From positions 1 to 41,014 of the forward strand of contig CBDCLY010000017.1 in assembly GCA_965218715.1 (NCBI GenBank): a stretch of 41,014 nt of DNA, in the 5' to 3' direction. The DNA is from CBDCLY01 sp965218715 (GTDB lineage Bacteria; Bacteroidota; Bacteroidia; Flavobacteriales_E; Vicingaceae). The notes under the pieces were generated by a model that made no database searches, had not been told where the DNA came from, and worked only from the letters and a program-made list of their open reading frames with translations. Position numbers and translations under genes: made by a program. Shown here in pieces: positions 25,939-34,608 of this stretch. Numbering within the stretch: position 1 is the stretch's first letter; every line of letters begins with the position of its first letter.

Positions 25939-26865
25939 ATGTCTAATACAAAACACTTATCAAAATTTCGATTCGTTCTTGGAATATTATGCTCAGCCAT
26001 TCTCCTAGTTGCAATTTCTTGCGGCGAAGGCAGTCCAGCAGATGCTGAAGGAAATTCAGAACGTGGTTCTGTTGAGCCAAAAGAAAAGAAAGAAAAGAAA
26101 AGCAATCTCTTTGAAGTAAGCGGAAAGGTATTTAGTGTACCATCTCCAATTCAAACTGCTTTTTTACTTAAAGAAGCTGGAACTAATTATCAGTCGTCGC
26201 TTTTAAATAGTGTTGACAATAAATCTGAATATTTAACTTCATCTGCCAAAGCTCTTAACCTAGGAGTTTATGGAGCTGATTTAGGGTATGCCACTATATT
26301 TGATGCTTCTGAAGATGCAATAAATTATATTGCTGTAACAAAATCAATAAGTGCAGAATTGGGAATTAGCAACTTATTTGATGAAAGTATGCTGAAAAGA
26401 TTTGAAGCCAACATTGGTAATCAAGACTCTCTATTGGTGATGGTATCAGATGCATTTAAAACGACAGATCAATATTTAAAAAACAATAACCAAAATGATT
26501 TAAGTGTTCTAATCCTAGCAGGTGGTTGGATAGAAACACTTCATTTTGCAACAAGTTTAGCAGCCGATGCAAATTCTGATGCTGTGAAAAATAGAATTGC
26601 AGAACAAAAGATTACCATAAAAAACTTAATCAATTTATTACTTCCATTTAGTGAAGACGAACATGTTTCAGATTTAATGAATCAATTGAATGAATTGAAA
26701 GATTTATATTCAGACATCACCTTCACTTATACTTATGTAGAGCCTGAAACAAATGCTGAATCTAAAACAACTGTGATTAAAAGCGAATCTAAAGTTGAAA
26801 TTAGTGATGAGCAATTGAATCAAATAAGCCAAAAAGTGGCATCAATAAGAAATAGCATTATTTAA
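25939..26865 (+). CDS. Lipoprotein of unknown function
   Basis: 308 residues. After a basic start, a hydrophobic signal sequence ends in the lipobox VAISC, followed by a low-complexity linker rich in Ser, Glu and Lys (SVEPKEKKEKKS). The rest is a largely helical domain containing ALNLGVYGADLGYATIFD and a region repeated in style with LAGGWIETLHFATSLA. I do not recognise a named family, though the segment around GADLGYA seems conserved in uncharacterised Bacteroidota lipoproteins. It is likely anchored to the outer or inner membrane, facing the periplasm. An upstream in-frame ATG at 25909 would add ten residues; the probable -7 box favours 25939. A small secreted protein gene follows by nine bases. 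Confidence 0.8.
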   Translation: MSNTKHLSKFRFVLGILCSAILLVAISCGEGSPADAEGNSERGSVEPKEKKEKKSNLFEVSGKVFSVPSPIQTAFLLKEAGTNYQSSLLNSVDNKSEYLTSSAKALNLGVYGADLGYATIFDASEDAINYIAVTKSISAELGISNLFDESMLKRFEANIGNQDSLLVMVSDAFKTTDQYLKNNNQNDLSVLILAGGWIETLHFATSLAADANSDAVKNRIAEQKITIKNLINLLLPFSEDEHVSDLMNQLNELKDLYSDITFTYTYVEPETNAESKTTVIKSESKVEISDEQLNQISQKVASIRNSII

Positions 26866-26874
26866 GCAATCCCT

Positions 26875-27300
26875 ATGAAAAAGTACCTAATTATCAGCTT
26901 TTGTTTGATCAGCACCTTCTGCCTTTCCAATCAAAAAGCAAATGCACAATGTGACACAATAGCAACTATTTGTGGAACAAATTTCAGTCAGGAATACCTT
27001 TCTGATGGACAAGAATATCGAGCTTTATTAGTAGATGAGCAAACTGCTGAATTTCACCTTACTTTATACGGTGGTTCAATTTATCGTTTTGGTGCATGTA
27101 GCGGAATGGACAATGGAAATCTTAAGTTTAGAGTGTTGGATGAAGAAATGAATGAGCTCTTTTCAAATGCGGATTATGAAATGTCGCCATATTGGGATTT
27201 CGACGTTAGTTCAACATTGGATGTTATCGTTGAAGCCAATTTAAATTTAGATAACGTGAGTTCAGGTTGCGCAGTATTACTGGTTGGATTCAAACCCTAA
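26875..27300 (+). CDS. Small secreted protein of unknown function
   Basis: 141 residues with a classical signal peptide (MKKYLIISFCLISTFCLS) and probable cleavage after ANAQ. The mature part of about 117 residues has four cysteines (in QCDTIATICG, FGACSG and SGCAVLL), suggesting two disulfides. It has alternating polar and aromatic strands that suggest a small beta-sandwich. No family is recognised. It starts nine bases after the lipoprotein gene and is followed by a strong terminator at 27323, so the pair forms the end of one transcript. Confidence 0.8.
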   Translation: MKKYLIISFCLISTFCLSNQKANAQCDTIATICGTNFSQEYLSDGQEYRALLVDEQTAEFHLTLYGGSIYRFGACSGMDNGNLKFRVLDEEMNELFSNADYEMSPYWDFDVSSTLDVIVEANLNLDNVSSGCAVLLVGFKP

Positions 27301-27322
27301 AAAAGCAACATAAAATATTGTC

Positions 27323-27355
27323 AAAGCAGGAATTTAAAAGTTCCTGCTTTTTTTA
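27323..27355 (+). terminator. Rho-independent terminator after the secreted-protein gene
   Basis: A perfect 10-bp stem, AAAGCAGGAA (27323-27332) with TTCCTGCTTT (27341-27350), an 8-base loop and a following T-rich run. It closes the lipoprotein/secreted-protein unit. Confidence 0.85.
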
Positions 27356-27403
27356 TTACTTTCATCTCTCATTAATATTCCTCCAATAGTATAATCACCT
27401 CAA

Positions 27404-30400
27404 ATGAGTGAAAGAATTCTCAAGGCCTTAATGCAATTGTTTGCCATCATGGCAAATGTTGGCAGGGAAGGCACTAATAATAGGGATTTTGTAAGCCAAT
27501 TCTTAAATGAACAATTGAACAAAGACTTGGTGAATGAATACCTATTGGTATACGATCGCTATTTTAATGAACAAAATAAAAAAAGAGATGGATTAAAAGC
27601 TAGGAAGAGAACTTCCTTGAATTCGGTTAAGATTTTAAAAATCTGCACAGAGATCAATCGGGAGTTAACCCAAAAGCAGAAAGTTTATGTATTGATTCAA
27701 TTGCTTGAATTCATTTATCAAAACGACAATGACACCACGCAGGCGATTGAATTTATTGAAACTGTTGCCGATTCTTTTAATGTCAACCAGCAGGAGTACA
27801 ATCCAATTAAAGACTTTGTTCAATTAGGGACAGATGCTTTACCAAAGACAGAAGATCTTTTATTGATTAACAAACACGAAAAGTTAGATGGTGAGCACCA
27901 TCACATTCGTTCTAATAACCTTAAAGGTCAAATTAGAATCATCCATGTCTCGAGTGTAAAAATGCTCTTTTTAAAATACTTTGGCAATGCTGAATTATTA
28001 TTAAATGGCCAAATTATTAATCCTGAAAAAACCTATGTGGTTAATCAGGGTTCTTCCATAAGAGGTTCCAAGTTAGATCCTATCTATTATAGCGATATCA
28101 TCAATCAATTCTTAAGTGATAAAGATGGTGAAAAGACTTCATTTAAGATCGACAACATTACCTATCGTTTTAAAAATGGCAATTTAGGACTACACCCACT
28201 CACATTAAATGAAGAATCTGGAAACCTGATTGGAATAATGGGTGCAAGTGGAGCTGGAAAGTCCACTTTGCTTAATGTTTTAAATGGAAACTATCAACCA
28301 AGTAAAGGAAGTGTTTCTATTAACAATTTCAACATCCACCTGCCAGAAAACAAGGAACACATTGAAGGGGTAATCGGATACGTTTCTCAGGATGATTTAT
28401 TAATTGAGGAATTAAGTGTCTTTGAAAACATTTTTTACAATGCAAAATTATGCTTTGGCAACCTTTCTGATTTACAAATTGCCAGACTAACTTTTAAGGT
28501 CTTACACAGTTTAGGCTTGTTTGAGATTAAACGTTTAAAAGTTGGAAGCCCTTTAGATAAAACCATCTCTGGTGGACAAAGAAAGCGGGTAAACATTGCT
28601 TTGGAGTTGATTCGAGAGCCAGCTATTCTGTTTGTTGATGAACCAACTTCTGGTCTCTCATCTAGAGATTCCGAAAATATCATGGACCTTCTAAAGGAGT
28701 TAACACTTAGAGGGAAATTAATTTTTGTTGTTATTCATCAACCCTCTTCAGACATCTTTAAAATGTTTGACAAGTTGATCATTCTTGATACAGGCGGATA
28801 TTTAATCTACAATGGGAACCCTGTTGATGCTATTGTATACTTCAAACAACAAATGCAACAAGCCAATGCAATTGAGAGTGAATGCATTGAATGTGGAAAT
28901 GTAAACCCCGAACAGATTTTCAACATCATCGAATCAAAAATACTTGATGAATATGGAAACCAAACCGATAAAAGAAGAATACAACCTAGGGAATGGTACA
29001 AAAAGTATAAAGAAAAATTGATGGAGCCTGAGGCAGCTGAGGCTGTTGAGAAAAAGTCTCCAAAAGGGAATCTTAATATCCCAAATCCTTGGAATCAATT
29101 TAAAGTTTTCACCACTAGGGATGTCTTATCTAAGCTGACCAATCGTCAATATTTACTAATTAACTTTTTAGAAGCACCCGTATTGGGCTTCATATTGGCA
29201 TTCATCATCAAATTTTCAAAAGAGATGATAGATGGTGGAGAATATATTTTCAGATTAAATGAGAATTTAACTGCATATATATTCATGAGTGTAATTGTTG
29301 CCCTATTCTTAGGTTTAACAGTAAGTGCAGAAGAGATTATTCGAGATAGAAAAATTCTAAAGCGTGAGAAATTCCTTAACCTAAGTAAGGGAAGTTATCT
29401 CTTCTCTAAGATTTTCATCATGTTTAGTGTTTCAGCAATACAAATTCTCAGTTTCGTTTTGGTAGGAAATACTATTCTTGAGATAAAAGGAATGTATTTT
29501 GAATACTGGCTCGTTCTTTTTTCAGTGGCTTGCTTTGCCAATATGCTTGGATTAAACATCTCTGCTAGTTTCGATTCAGCAGTAACCATCTATATCCTCA
29601 TTCCTTTCTTAATTATCCCTCAATTGATCTTAAGTGGTGTAATTGTTAAGTTTGATAAATTGAACCCTCAAATAACTGTTCAGAAGAAGGTTCCAATGGC
29701 TGGAGAAATCATGGCCTCCAAATGGGCCTTTGAAGCTTTAGCAGTTTATCAATTCAAAAGCAACAAGTTCAACCAAGACTTTTTCTACCTGGACAAAGAA
29801 ATTAAGGCAATTAATTTTAAGAAAAATTATTGGCTACCAGAACTTAAAGAACGCTCTCATTTTATCAATAGAAGATTGGCTAGTCCAGCTGATTCGAATG
29901 AAGTAAATAGTGCTTTCCAATTGTTAAAAAATGAGATTGAGAAAGAAAACTCAAGAAATTCCATTACACAATTTAATGCGCTAGATTCTTTGTCGAAAGT
30001 GAATTGGAACCCTAGTTTGCGTGAAAGTTTAACTTCCTATTTGAATGATTTAAATTCTCAATTTATTGAAGATTATAATGAATTGAGTGATGAAAGGGAT
30101 CAGAAAATCATTTCCTTAAATAAAACGCAAGAGCAAAAAGATGCATTCATAGAAAAGAAAAACATTTACACCAATGAATCTCTAGAGCGTTTGGTAACTA
30201 ACCAAGATGATTTTGATAAGATTAGTATTTGGAACAATGAAATCATTCAAAGAGTGGATCCTGTTTATAACAGCCCGAGTGGTTTTAGAACGCATTTCTT
30301 TGCCCCTTCGAAACGCCTATTTGGAATCAACCTCACCACCTTTTCTGCGAATGTAATGGTCTTATGGATGTTCTCCCTAATATTAGCCATTACCCTCTAT

Positions 30401-30460
30401 TATGATGGATTAAGAAATCTGTTGGAGTGGCTAGGAAATTTATTTAGCAAGAAAAAATAA
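27404..30460 (+). CDS. TerB-like/ABCG-like ATPase-permease fusion with a large extracytoplasmic insert
   Basis: 1018 residues. The N-terminal region (about 1-145) is helical and resembles TerB/DjlA-type tellurite-resistance domains. A roughly 70-residue beta-rich segment (about 170-240) comes next. The ABC ATPase has Walker A GASGAGKST (280-288), signature ISGGQRKR (388-395), Walker B ILFVDEP (408-414) and H445 in VIHQPSS, the White/ABCG type. A CxxC (C493, C496) lies in the linker. Membrane segments at about 584-602, 622-642, 665-690, 702-722 and 728-748 form an ABC2 permease. A hydrophilic stretch (about 750-975) is probably extracytoplasmic, and a last helix lies at 981-1000. Half-transporters of this kind dimerise; the substrate is unknown. 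The gene stands alone between two terminators. Confidence 0.88.
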   Translation: MSERILKALMQLFAIMANVGREGTNNRDFVSQFLNEQLNKDLVNEYLLVYDRYFNEQNKKRDGLKARKRTSLNSVKILKICTEINRELTQKQKVYVLIQLLEFIYQNDNDTTQAIEFIETVADSFNVNQQEYNPIKDFVQLGTDALPKTEDLLLINKHEKLDGEHHHIRSNNLKGQIRIIHVSSVKMLFLKYFGNAELLLNGQIINPEKTYVVNQGSSIRGSKLDPIYYSDIINQFLSDKDGEKTSFKIDNITYRFKNGNLGLHPLTLNEESGNLIGIMGASGAGKSTLLNVLNGNYQPSKGSVSINNFNIHLPENKEHIEGVIGYVSQDDLLIEELSVFENIFYNAKLCFGNLSDLQIARLTFKVLHSLGLFEIKRLKVGSPLDKTISGGQRKRVNIALELIREPAILFVDEPTSGLSSRDSENIMDLLKELTLRGKLIFVVIHQPSSDIFKMFDKLIILDTGGYLIYNGNPVDAIVYFKQQMQQANAIESECIECGNVNPEQIFNIIESKILDEYGNQTDKRRIQPREWYKKYKEKLMEPEAAEAVEKKSPKGNLNIPNPWNQFKVFTTRDVLSKLTNRQYLLINFLEAPVLGFILAFIIKFSKEMIDGGEYIFRLNENLTAYIFMSVIVALFLGLTVSAEEIIRDRKILKREKFLNLSKGSYLFSKIFIMFSVSAIQILSFVLVGNTILEIKGMYFEYWLVLFSVACFANMLGLNISASFDSAVTIYILIPFLIIPQLILSGVIVKFDKLNPQITVQKKVPMAGEIMASKWAFEALAVYQFKSNKFNQDFFYLDKEIKAINFKKNYWLPELKERSHFINRRLASPADSNEVNSAFQLLKNEIEKENSRNSITQFNALDSLSKVNWNPSLRESLTSYLNDLNSQFIEDYNELSDERDQKIISLNKTQEQKDAFIEKKNIYTNESLERLVTNQDDFDKISIWNNEIIQRVDPVYNSPSGFRTHFFAPSKRLFGINLTTFSANVMVLWMFSLILAITLYYDGLRNLLEWLGNLFSKKK

Positions 30461-30464
30461 GAAC

Positions 30465-30500
30465 AAAAAAAAGCCCCAATCTTTCGATTGGGGCTTTTTA
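30465..30500. terminator. Bidirectional terminator between the ABC fusion and siaC
   Basis: An 11-bp perfect stem, AAGCCCCAATC (30471-30481) with GATTGGGGCTT (30486-30496), and a TTTC loop. It is flanked by A-rich and T-rich runs, so it can end transcription from both converging genes. Confidence 0.9.
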
Positions 30501-30509
30501 CATAAACTC

Positions 30510-30878
30510 TTATTCTTCTACTTCAACCATTTTGAAGGGAATGTTAATGATGGCTTGGTAATCTTCACCAGCTTCTAACATGTCTTCATCATCCTCTTCG
30601 TAATGCCATCTGATTTCAACGTCATTTCCATCAGATTTAATTTTTTCAAGCTTCTTAAACACATCTAAAATACATTTAGAAGAACTTGTATTAAAATACT
30701 CAAGCACAATATCCACATTGGCTACTCCTGTATATCCATCCAAAGCATCAACTAGAGGCTTGTAAAATTCAATTGAATTTTCAGGAATTGATCTTCCTTG
30801 AATTAATAACTTTCCTTCCTCAGGATTAAATTTTATTGTTGGGGTCTTTGGTGTGCCCTCTATCGTTAAATTTTCCAT
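30510..30878 (-). CDS. SiaC-family regulatory phosphoprotein (DUF1987)
   Basis: 122 residues of the DUF1987/SiaC fold. IEGTPKTPTIKFNPEEGKLLI opens the domain. LEYFNTSSSKCILDVFKKLE is the family core, whose Thr (T64 here) corresponds by context to the residue phosphorylated by SiaB in Pseudomonas. The acidic tail is EEDDEDMLEAGEDY. In Pseudomonas, SiaC switches between the SiaB kinase, the SiaA phosphatase and the SiaD diguanylate cyclase to control aggregation. Here only siaB is adjacent. I chose the ATG at 30878; a GTG two codons upstream is possible. The gap to siaB is 12 bases. Confidence 0.87.
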   Translation of the reverse strand: MENLTIEGTPKTPTIKFNPEEGKLLIQGRSIPENSIEFYKPLVDALDGYTGVANVDIVLEYFNTSSSKCILDVFKKLEKIKSDGNDVEIRWHYEEDDEDMLEAGEDYQAIINIPFKMVEVEE

Positions 30879-30890
30879 CTTCACTGGGTT

Positions 30891-31436
30891 TTATTGAGCA
30901 ACTTTAATTTTTAAGCTGTAAAAAGATAATTCTTCATCCACCTTTAAAAAGGAGAAATCCAATTTCTGTCCTGATTTTCTAGCAATATCGATCATTCCTA
31001 ATCCACCGCCGCCTTTTTCAGACATCATTCCATTATTAAGTACTTCTTTGTAATGGGACTTTAATTCATCTGGATTAAGAGAGTTGATTTTTGCTAATCG
31101 ATCTTCTAATTGAGAAGCACTATCGTTTTTAATGTAATTTCCTGTATATATCACATAAGTCTCCTCTTCTTTTCCAACCATAAAAATTACAGTATTATGG
31201 TCTGAACCTAAATCTTCACTGGTTTTCTCCATGTGATGATATAAGTTTTGAAGTGCTTCAACAAGAATGTTATATACTTTCTTTTTTATCTTCGACGGTT
31301 CGTTCAAACGCTCCATCTTAGATTCCATGATTTGGAGGACCGAAGTCAGCAATTCGGAGGTAACATTACCTTTGAAAGACAACATTACATTGTCATTCTC
31401 CATTCGGTTGTAAAAATCAAATATGTTTATGTTCAT
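30891..31436 (-). CDS. SiaB-family protein kinase (DUF6272)
   Basis: 181 residues of the GHKL-related SiaB family. NVMLSFKGNVTSELLTSVLQIMES comes first. The N-box-like VYNILVEALQNLYHHM carries the Glu-x3-Asn pattern, and the glycine-rich SEKGGGGLGMIDIARKSG serves as the ATP lid. It should phosphorylate the SiaC-type protein encoded next to it, as in the SiaABC partner-switch. I chose the ATG at 31436 over a TTG at 31463. No SpoIIE-type phosphatase or diguanylate cyclase is in the window. The 157 bases upstream to 31594 hold no gene and are a divergent promoter region with no strong consensus box. Confidence 0.85.
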   Translation of the reverse strand: MNINIFDFYNRMENDNVMLSFKGNVTSELLTSVLQIMESKMERLNEPSKIKKKVYNILVEALQNLYHHMEKTSEDLGSDHNTVIFMVGKEEETYVIYTGNYIKNDSASQLEDRLAKINSLNPDELKSHYKEVLNNGMMSEKGGGGLGMIDIARKSGQKLDFSFLKVDEELSFYSLKIKVAQ

Positions 31437-31593
31437 ATTGTTTTGCCTATGGCTTCCTACCAAATCTTGATAAGAACTACGAAATAAATCATTTATCCTG
31501 ACTAAAACAATTTTTTTACTCTATTTTTAACCCGTTTAGAAAGCTGAATTATTAATTGCAATCCTTTTGCGTTATCAAAAGAAAGAAGATTAA

Positions 31594-32328
31594 ATGGACA
31601 ATTGGTTCGAAACATGGTTTGACTCCTATCATTACCATTTGCTTTATCAGAATAGGGATTATAGTGAAGCTGAAGCATTTATTAAACTCCTTTTTAAGCA
31701 CTTAAAGCCTGATCGTAAGAATGCACGAATATTAGATTTAGCCTGTGGAAAAGGCAGGCATTCCATTCAAATAAATGGCTTAGGTTACCAGGTTCAGGGA
31801 ATAGACTTAAGTGAATCGAGCATTAAGGCAGCTAAAGAATTTGAAAATAGCAATTTGAGTTTTAGCACAGGGGATATGCGTTATTTTAATGGAAACTTGC
31901 CTTTTGATTTGGTGCTCAACTTGTTCACAAGTTTTGGCTACTTCAAAGATGATGAGGAGAACCTTTTAGTAATCAAAAACATTTCAAATAATCTAAAGCC
32001 TGGAGGAAAATTAGTTTTGGATTATCTCAATTCTAAAATGATAGTATCCCAGTTGCCCCAGAGTGACCAAATCACAAGAGATGGAATACAATTTCATATT
32101 GAAAAATTCATTGAGGGAAATTTTATAGTTAAGAAAATCGCCTTTGAAGAACATGGAAAATCTTATTCGTTCAGAGAATTTGTTCGCACGATTGATCTGA
32201 GTAATTTTGAAAATTATTTTAAGCAAGCTGGGCTCTGTTTAATTAATACATTTGGAGATTATGACCTTCAGGATTTTGATGAAAATAAATCGCCAAGATT
32301 AATACTTATCGCTGAAAAAGCTAATTAA
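31594..32328 (+). CDS. Class I SAM-dependent methyltransferase
   Basis: 244 residues. The SAM-binding motif I is ILDLACGKGRHSIQI (about residues 46-60), followed by VQGIDLSESSI, FSTGDMRYF and FDLVLNLFTSFGYF. The motif order is that of small-molecule methyltransferases of the Methyltransf_25/31 type. The substrate cannot be assigned. The stop overlaps the start of the ZIP transporter gene by one base (TAATG). Confidence 0.88.
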   Translation: MDNWFETWFDSYHYHLLYQNRDYSEAEAFIKLLFKHLKPDRKNARILDLACGKGRHSIQINGLGYQVQGIDLSESSIKAAKEFENSNLSFSTGDMRYFNGNLPFDLVLNLFTSFGYFKDDEENLLVIKNISNNLKPGGKLVLDYLNSKMIVSQLPQSDQITRDGIQFHIEKFIEGNFIVKKIAFEEHGKSYSFREFVRTIDLSNFENYFKQAGLCLINTFGDYDLQDFDENKSPRLILIAEKAN

Positions 32329-33029
32329 TGTTATACATTACTCTCTTCTTGATTGCTCTATTTGGCGCAATAATGGCCTTTAGGTTTGAACAAATAAGCA
32401 ATAACTTCATTCGAAAAAGTCTTTCTTTTAGTGGCGCTTATTTATTAAGCATTTGTTTTCTTCACTTGCTTCCAGAATTATTCGAGTCTAATACTTCACA
32501 ATTGGGTCTTTTTGTAATGATCGGCTTCTTTCTGCAATTGACCTTGGATTACTTTTCTGGCGGAATTGAGCACGGTCACATCCATCTTCCAAAAAAACAA
32601 AACAACGGATTTCCTATTCTCATTTTTTCTAGCCTTTTCCTTCATGCTTTTCTAGAGGCAATTCCAATGGCAAAGTTTGAAAGCAATCCGGAATTCTTTT
32701 CCTTCTTCTTAGGTTTAATTGTCCACAAAGCACCAATTGCCTTTATTTTAGCAAGCTTACTATTGAAATACAAGATCAGTAAAAGCAGACGGTGGCTGAC
32801 CATTATTTTATTTGCTCTTGCCGCACCAGCTGGTATCTATCTTGGCGAATTAATGGCATTATCAAGCTACTTCCTCTCCATTTCCTTGGCATTGTCTGTT
32901 GGAATAATTTTACATCTCTCAACAACAATATTGCTAGAAACGAACGAGGAACACCAAATTGAATGGAGCAAAGTTTTTCCAATGTTGTTAGGTGCTGGTA
33001 CTGGCCTTTTGAGTTTAATTTTTCATTGA
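32328..33029 (+). CDS. ZIP-family divalent metal transporter
   Basis: 233 residues with about eight membrane segments. The metal pathway is visible as HAFLEAIP (H106, E110) in the fourth segment and HKAPIAF (H133) in the fifth. The His-rich loop EHGHIH (81-86) lies between the third and fourth. These are the binuclear-site residues of ZIP proteins, so import of zinc or a related metal is likely. The gene is short for the family but complete. Coupling to the methyltransferase is by a one-base overlap. Confidence 0.9.
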   Translation: MLYITLFLIALFGAIMAFRFEQISNNFIRKSLSFSGAYLLSICFLHLLPELFESNTSQLGLFVMIGFFLQLTLDYFSGGIEHGHIHLPKKQNNGFPILIFSSLFLHAFLEAIPMAKFESNPEFFSFFLGLIVHKAPIAFILASLLLKYKISKSRRWLTIILFALAAPAGIYLGELMALSSYFLSISLALSVGIILHLSTTILLETNEEHQIEWSKVFPMLLGAGTGLLSLIFH

Positions 33030-33037
33030 TCAAGACC

Positions 33038-33068
33038 TTTGAAATGGACATAATAAGGCCTAATTTTG
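33038..33068 (+). promoter_or_regulatory. Full Bacteroidota promoter for the peroxiredoxin gene
   Basis: TTTG at 33038-33041, a 19-base spacer, then TAATTTTG (33061-33068). Both the -33 and -7 elements match the phylum consensus at the standard spacing. The ATG at 33093 lies 24 bases downstream. The clearest plus-strand promoter in the window. Confidence 0.75.
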
Positions 33069-33092
33069 TTGCTCAATTTTAAAAAGAAAATA

Positions 33093-33725
33093 ATGAGTGT
33101 ATTAGTAGGAAAAAAGGCTCCAGCATTTGAGGCAAATGCAGTAGTTAACGGAGGAGAAATAGTATCCAACTTTTCTTTGGATCAATTCATTGGCAAAAGT
33201 CACGTGATATTATTCTTTTACCCTAAAGATTTCACATTTGTTTGCCCAACAGAATTGCATGCTTTTCAGGAAAAATTAGATGTTTTCAAATCTAAAGGTG
33301 TAGAATTAGTTGCAGTTTCAACAGACACGGAAATGTCTCATTGGGGATGGTTACAAGTTCCTAAAGCAAAAGGTGGAATTGAAGGCGTAAAATACCCGAT
33401 AGTGGCGGATACAAACAAAACCATCTCTAGTAATTTTGATGTTTTAGTGGGTGAGTACGACTACAATGATGAAGGTGAACTTATTGCAAACGGTGAGTTG
33501 ATCGCTTATAGAGGATTGTTCTTGATTGATAAAGAAGGAGTAGTTAGACACCAAGTTGTGAATGATTTACCATTAGGAAGAAATGTTGACGAGGCATTAA
33601 GAATGGTGGACTCATTGCAGTTTTTCGAGAACAATGGGGAGGTTTGCCCTGCGAATTGGTCTGAAGGAAAATCTGGAATGCAAGCCACACATGATGGTGT
33701 TGCTGGTTATTTGTCTGACAACTAA
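33093..33725 (+). CDS. 2-Cys peroxiredoxin (AhpC/Prx1 type)
   Basis: 210 residues. The peroxidatic Cys is C51 in DFTFVCPTE and the resolving Cys is C185 in NGEVCPANW, so this is a typical 2-Cys enzyme with a swapped C-terminal arm. It reduces hydrogen peroxide and organic or nitrogen peroxides in the cytoplasm. The ATG at 33093 starts the canonical MSVLVGKKAPAF; an in-frame upstream start at 33066 would overlap the promoter. It has its own promoter and its own terminator, so it is expressed alone. Its reductase partner is not in the window. Confidence 0.95.
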   Translation: MSVLVGKKAPAFEANAVVNGGEIVSNFSLDQFIGKSHVILFFYPKDFTFVCPTELHAFQEKLDVFKSKGVELVAVSTDTEMSHWGWLQVPKAKGGIEGVKYPIVADTNKTISSNFDVLVGEYDYNDEGELIANGELIAYRGLFLIDKEGVVRHQVVNDLPLGRNVDEALRMVDSLQFFENNGEVCPANWSEGKSGMQATHDGVAGYLSDN

Positions 33726-33741
33726 CAGAATTAAATTTAAG

Positions 33742-33776
33742 AAAAGGGGAAAGCCAATGGTTTTCCCCTTTTTTAT
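33742..33776. terminator. Bidirectional terminator between the peroxiredoxin gene and mazG
   Basis: AAAAGGGGAAA (33742-33752) pairs with TTTCCCCTTTT (33762-33772), with a 9-base loop and T-rich continuation. The mazG stop lies at its right edge. Confidence 0.85.
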
Positions 33777-34546
33777 TGTTCTTTCAATTTAGCTCGCTCC
33801 CAATAAACGTCCATTTCTTCTAGGCTAGTGCTTTCAAAATCTTTTCCATTTTCTCGCATTGCCATTTCTAAATACTTAAAGCGATTAATGAATTTTTTAT
33901 TGGTGCGTTCTAGAGCATCTTCTGGATTAATTCCGATGAAACGAGAATAATTCACCAATGAGAAAAAAACATCCCCTAACTCAGCTTCCACCTTATTCGT
34001 TTTTAGTTTCAATTCTTCCTTTAGCTCTTTAATTTCTTCTTCTAACTTCTCTAATACTTGAACAGGCTCTTCCCAATCAAAGCCAACTCCCCTAACCTTA
34101 TCTTGGATTCGGATGGCTTTTACAAGGGCTGGCAAGGATTTAGGTACACCTTCTAAAACAGACTTGTCCTTATTTCCTTCCGTCAATTTGATTTTTTCCC
34201 AATTTGCCTTCACTTCTTCTTCATCCTCAACTTTAAGGTCTCCATATATGTGTGGATGTCTTCTTATCAACTTTTCGCAAATTCCATTTAGCACCTCCTC
34301 CATTTTAAAGGCCTTCTTTTCAGCACCAATTTTGGCATAAAACACAAGGTGAAGCATTAAATCACCTAGTTCACTCTTCACTTCATTTAAATCACCTTCT
34401 AAAATTGCATCCGATAATTCATAGGTTTCTTCAATGGTCAGATACCTCAAAGTTTCCATGGTTTGCTTTTTATCCCAAGGGCATTTTTCCCTTAAATCAT
34501 CCATGATATTTAACAAGCGATCAAAGGCTTTCAAAGTCTTTTCCAT
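33773..34546 (-). CDS. mazG: Nucleoside triphosphate pyrophosphohydrolase MazG
   Basis: 257 residues with two tandem MazG domains. The first (about 1-120) starts FDRLLNIMDDLREKCPWD and holds EETYEL and ELGDLMLHLVFYAKI. The second (about 150-250) holds EEEIKELKEEL and ELGDVFFSLVNYSRF. The paired EExxE and ExxD metal-binding motifs are intact in both. It hydrolyses NTPs to NMP and pyrophosphate for pool cleaning. I chose the ATG at 34546 (MEKTLKAFDRLL); the upstream in-frame start at 34585 would add 13 unlike residues. It diverges from the PagL-like gene with a 62-base gap. Confidence 0.94.
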   Translation of the reverse strand: MEKTLKAFDRLLNIMDDLREKCPWDKKQTMETLRYLTIEETYELSDAILEGDLNEVKSELGDLMLHLVFYAKIGAEKKAFKMEEVLNGICEKLIRRHPHIYGDLKVEDEEEVKANWEKIKLTEGNKDKSVLEGVPKSLPALVKAIRIQDKVRGVGFDWEEPVQVLEKLEEEIKELKEELKLKTNKVEAELGDVFFSLVNYSRFIGINPEDALERTNKKFINRFKYLEMAMRENGKDFESTSLEEMDVYWERAKLKEQ

Positions 34547-34608
34547 AATTAATATTGCTTTCTGAAAGCTAAGCATTTTGCCCATTTAAATTGAATATTT
34601 TTACAGGC

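Noticed and set aside
27404..30460. Calling the beta-rich segment (about residues 170-240) an FHA domain
   Set aside because: The position fits FHA-ABC fusions, but the key Gly-Arg, Ser and Asn-His pattern of FHA domains is not clear.
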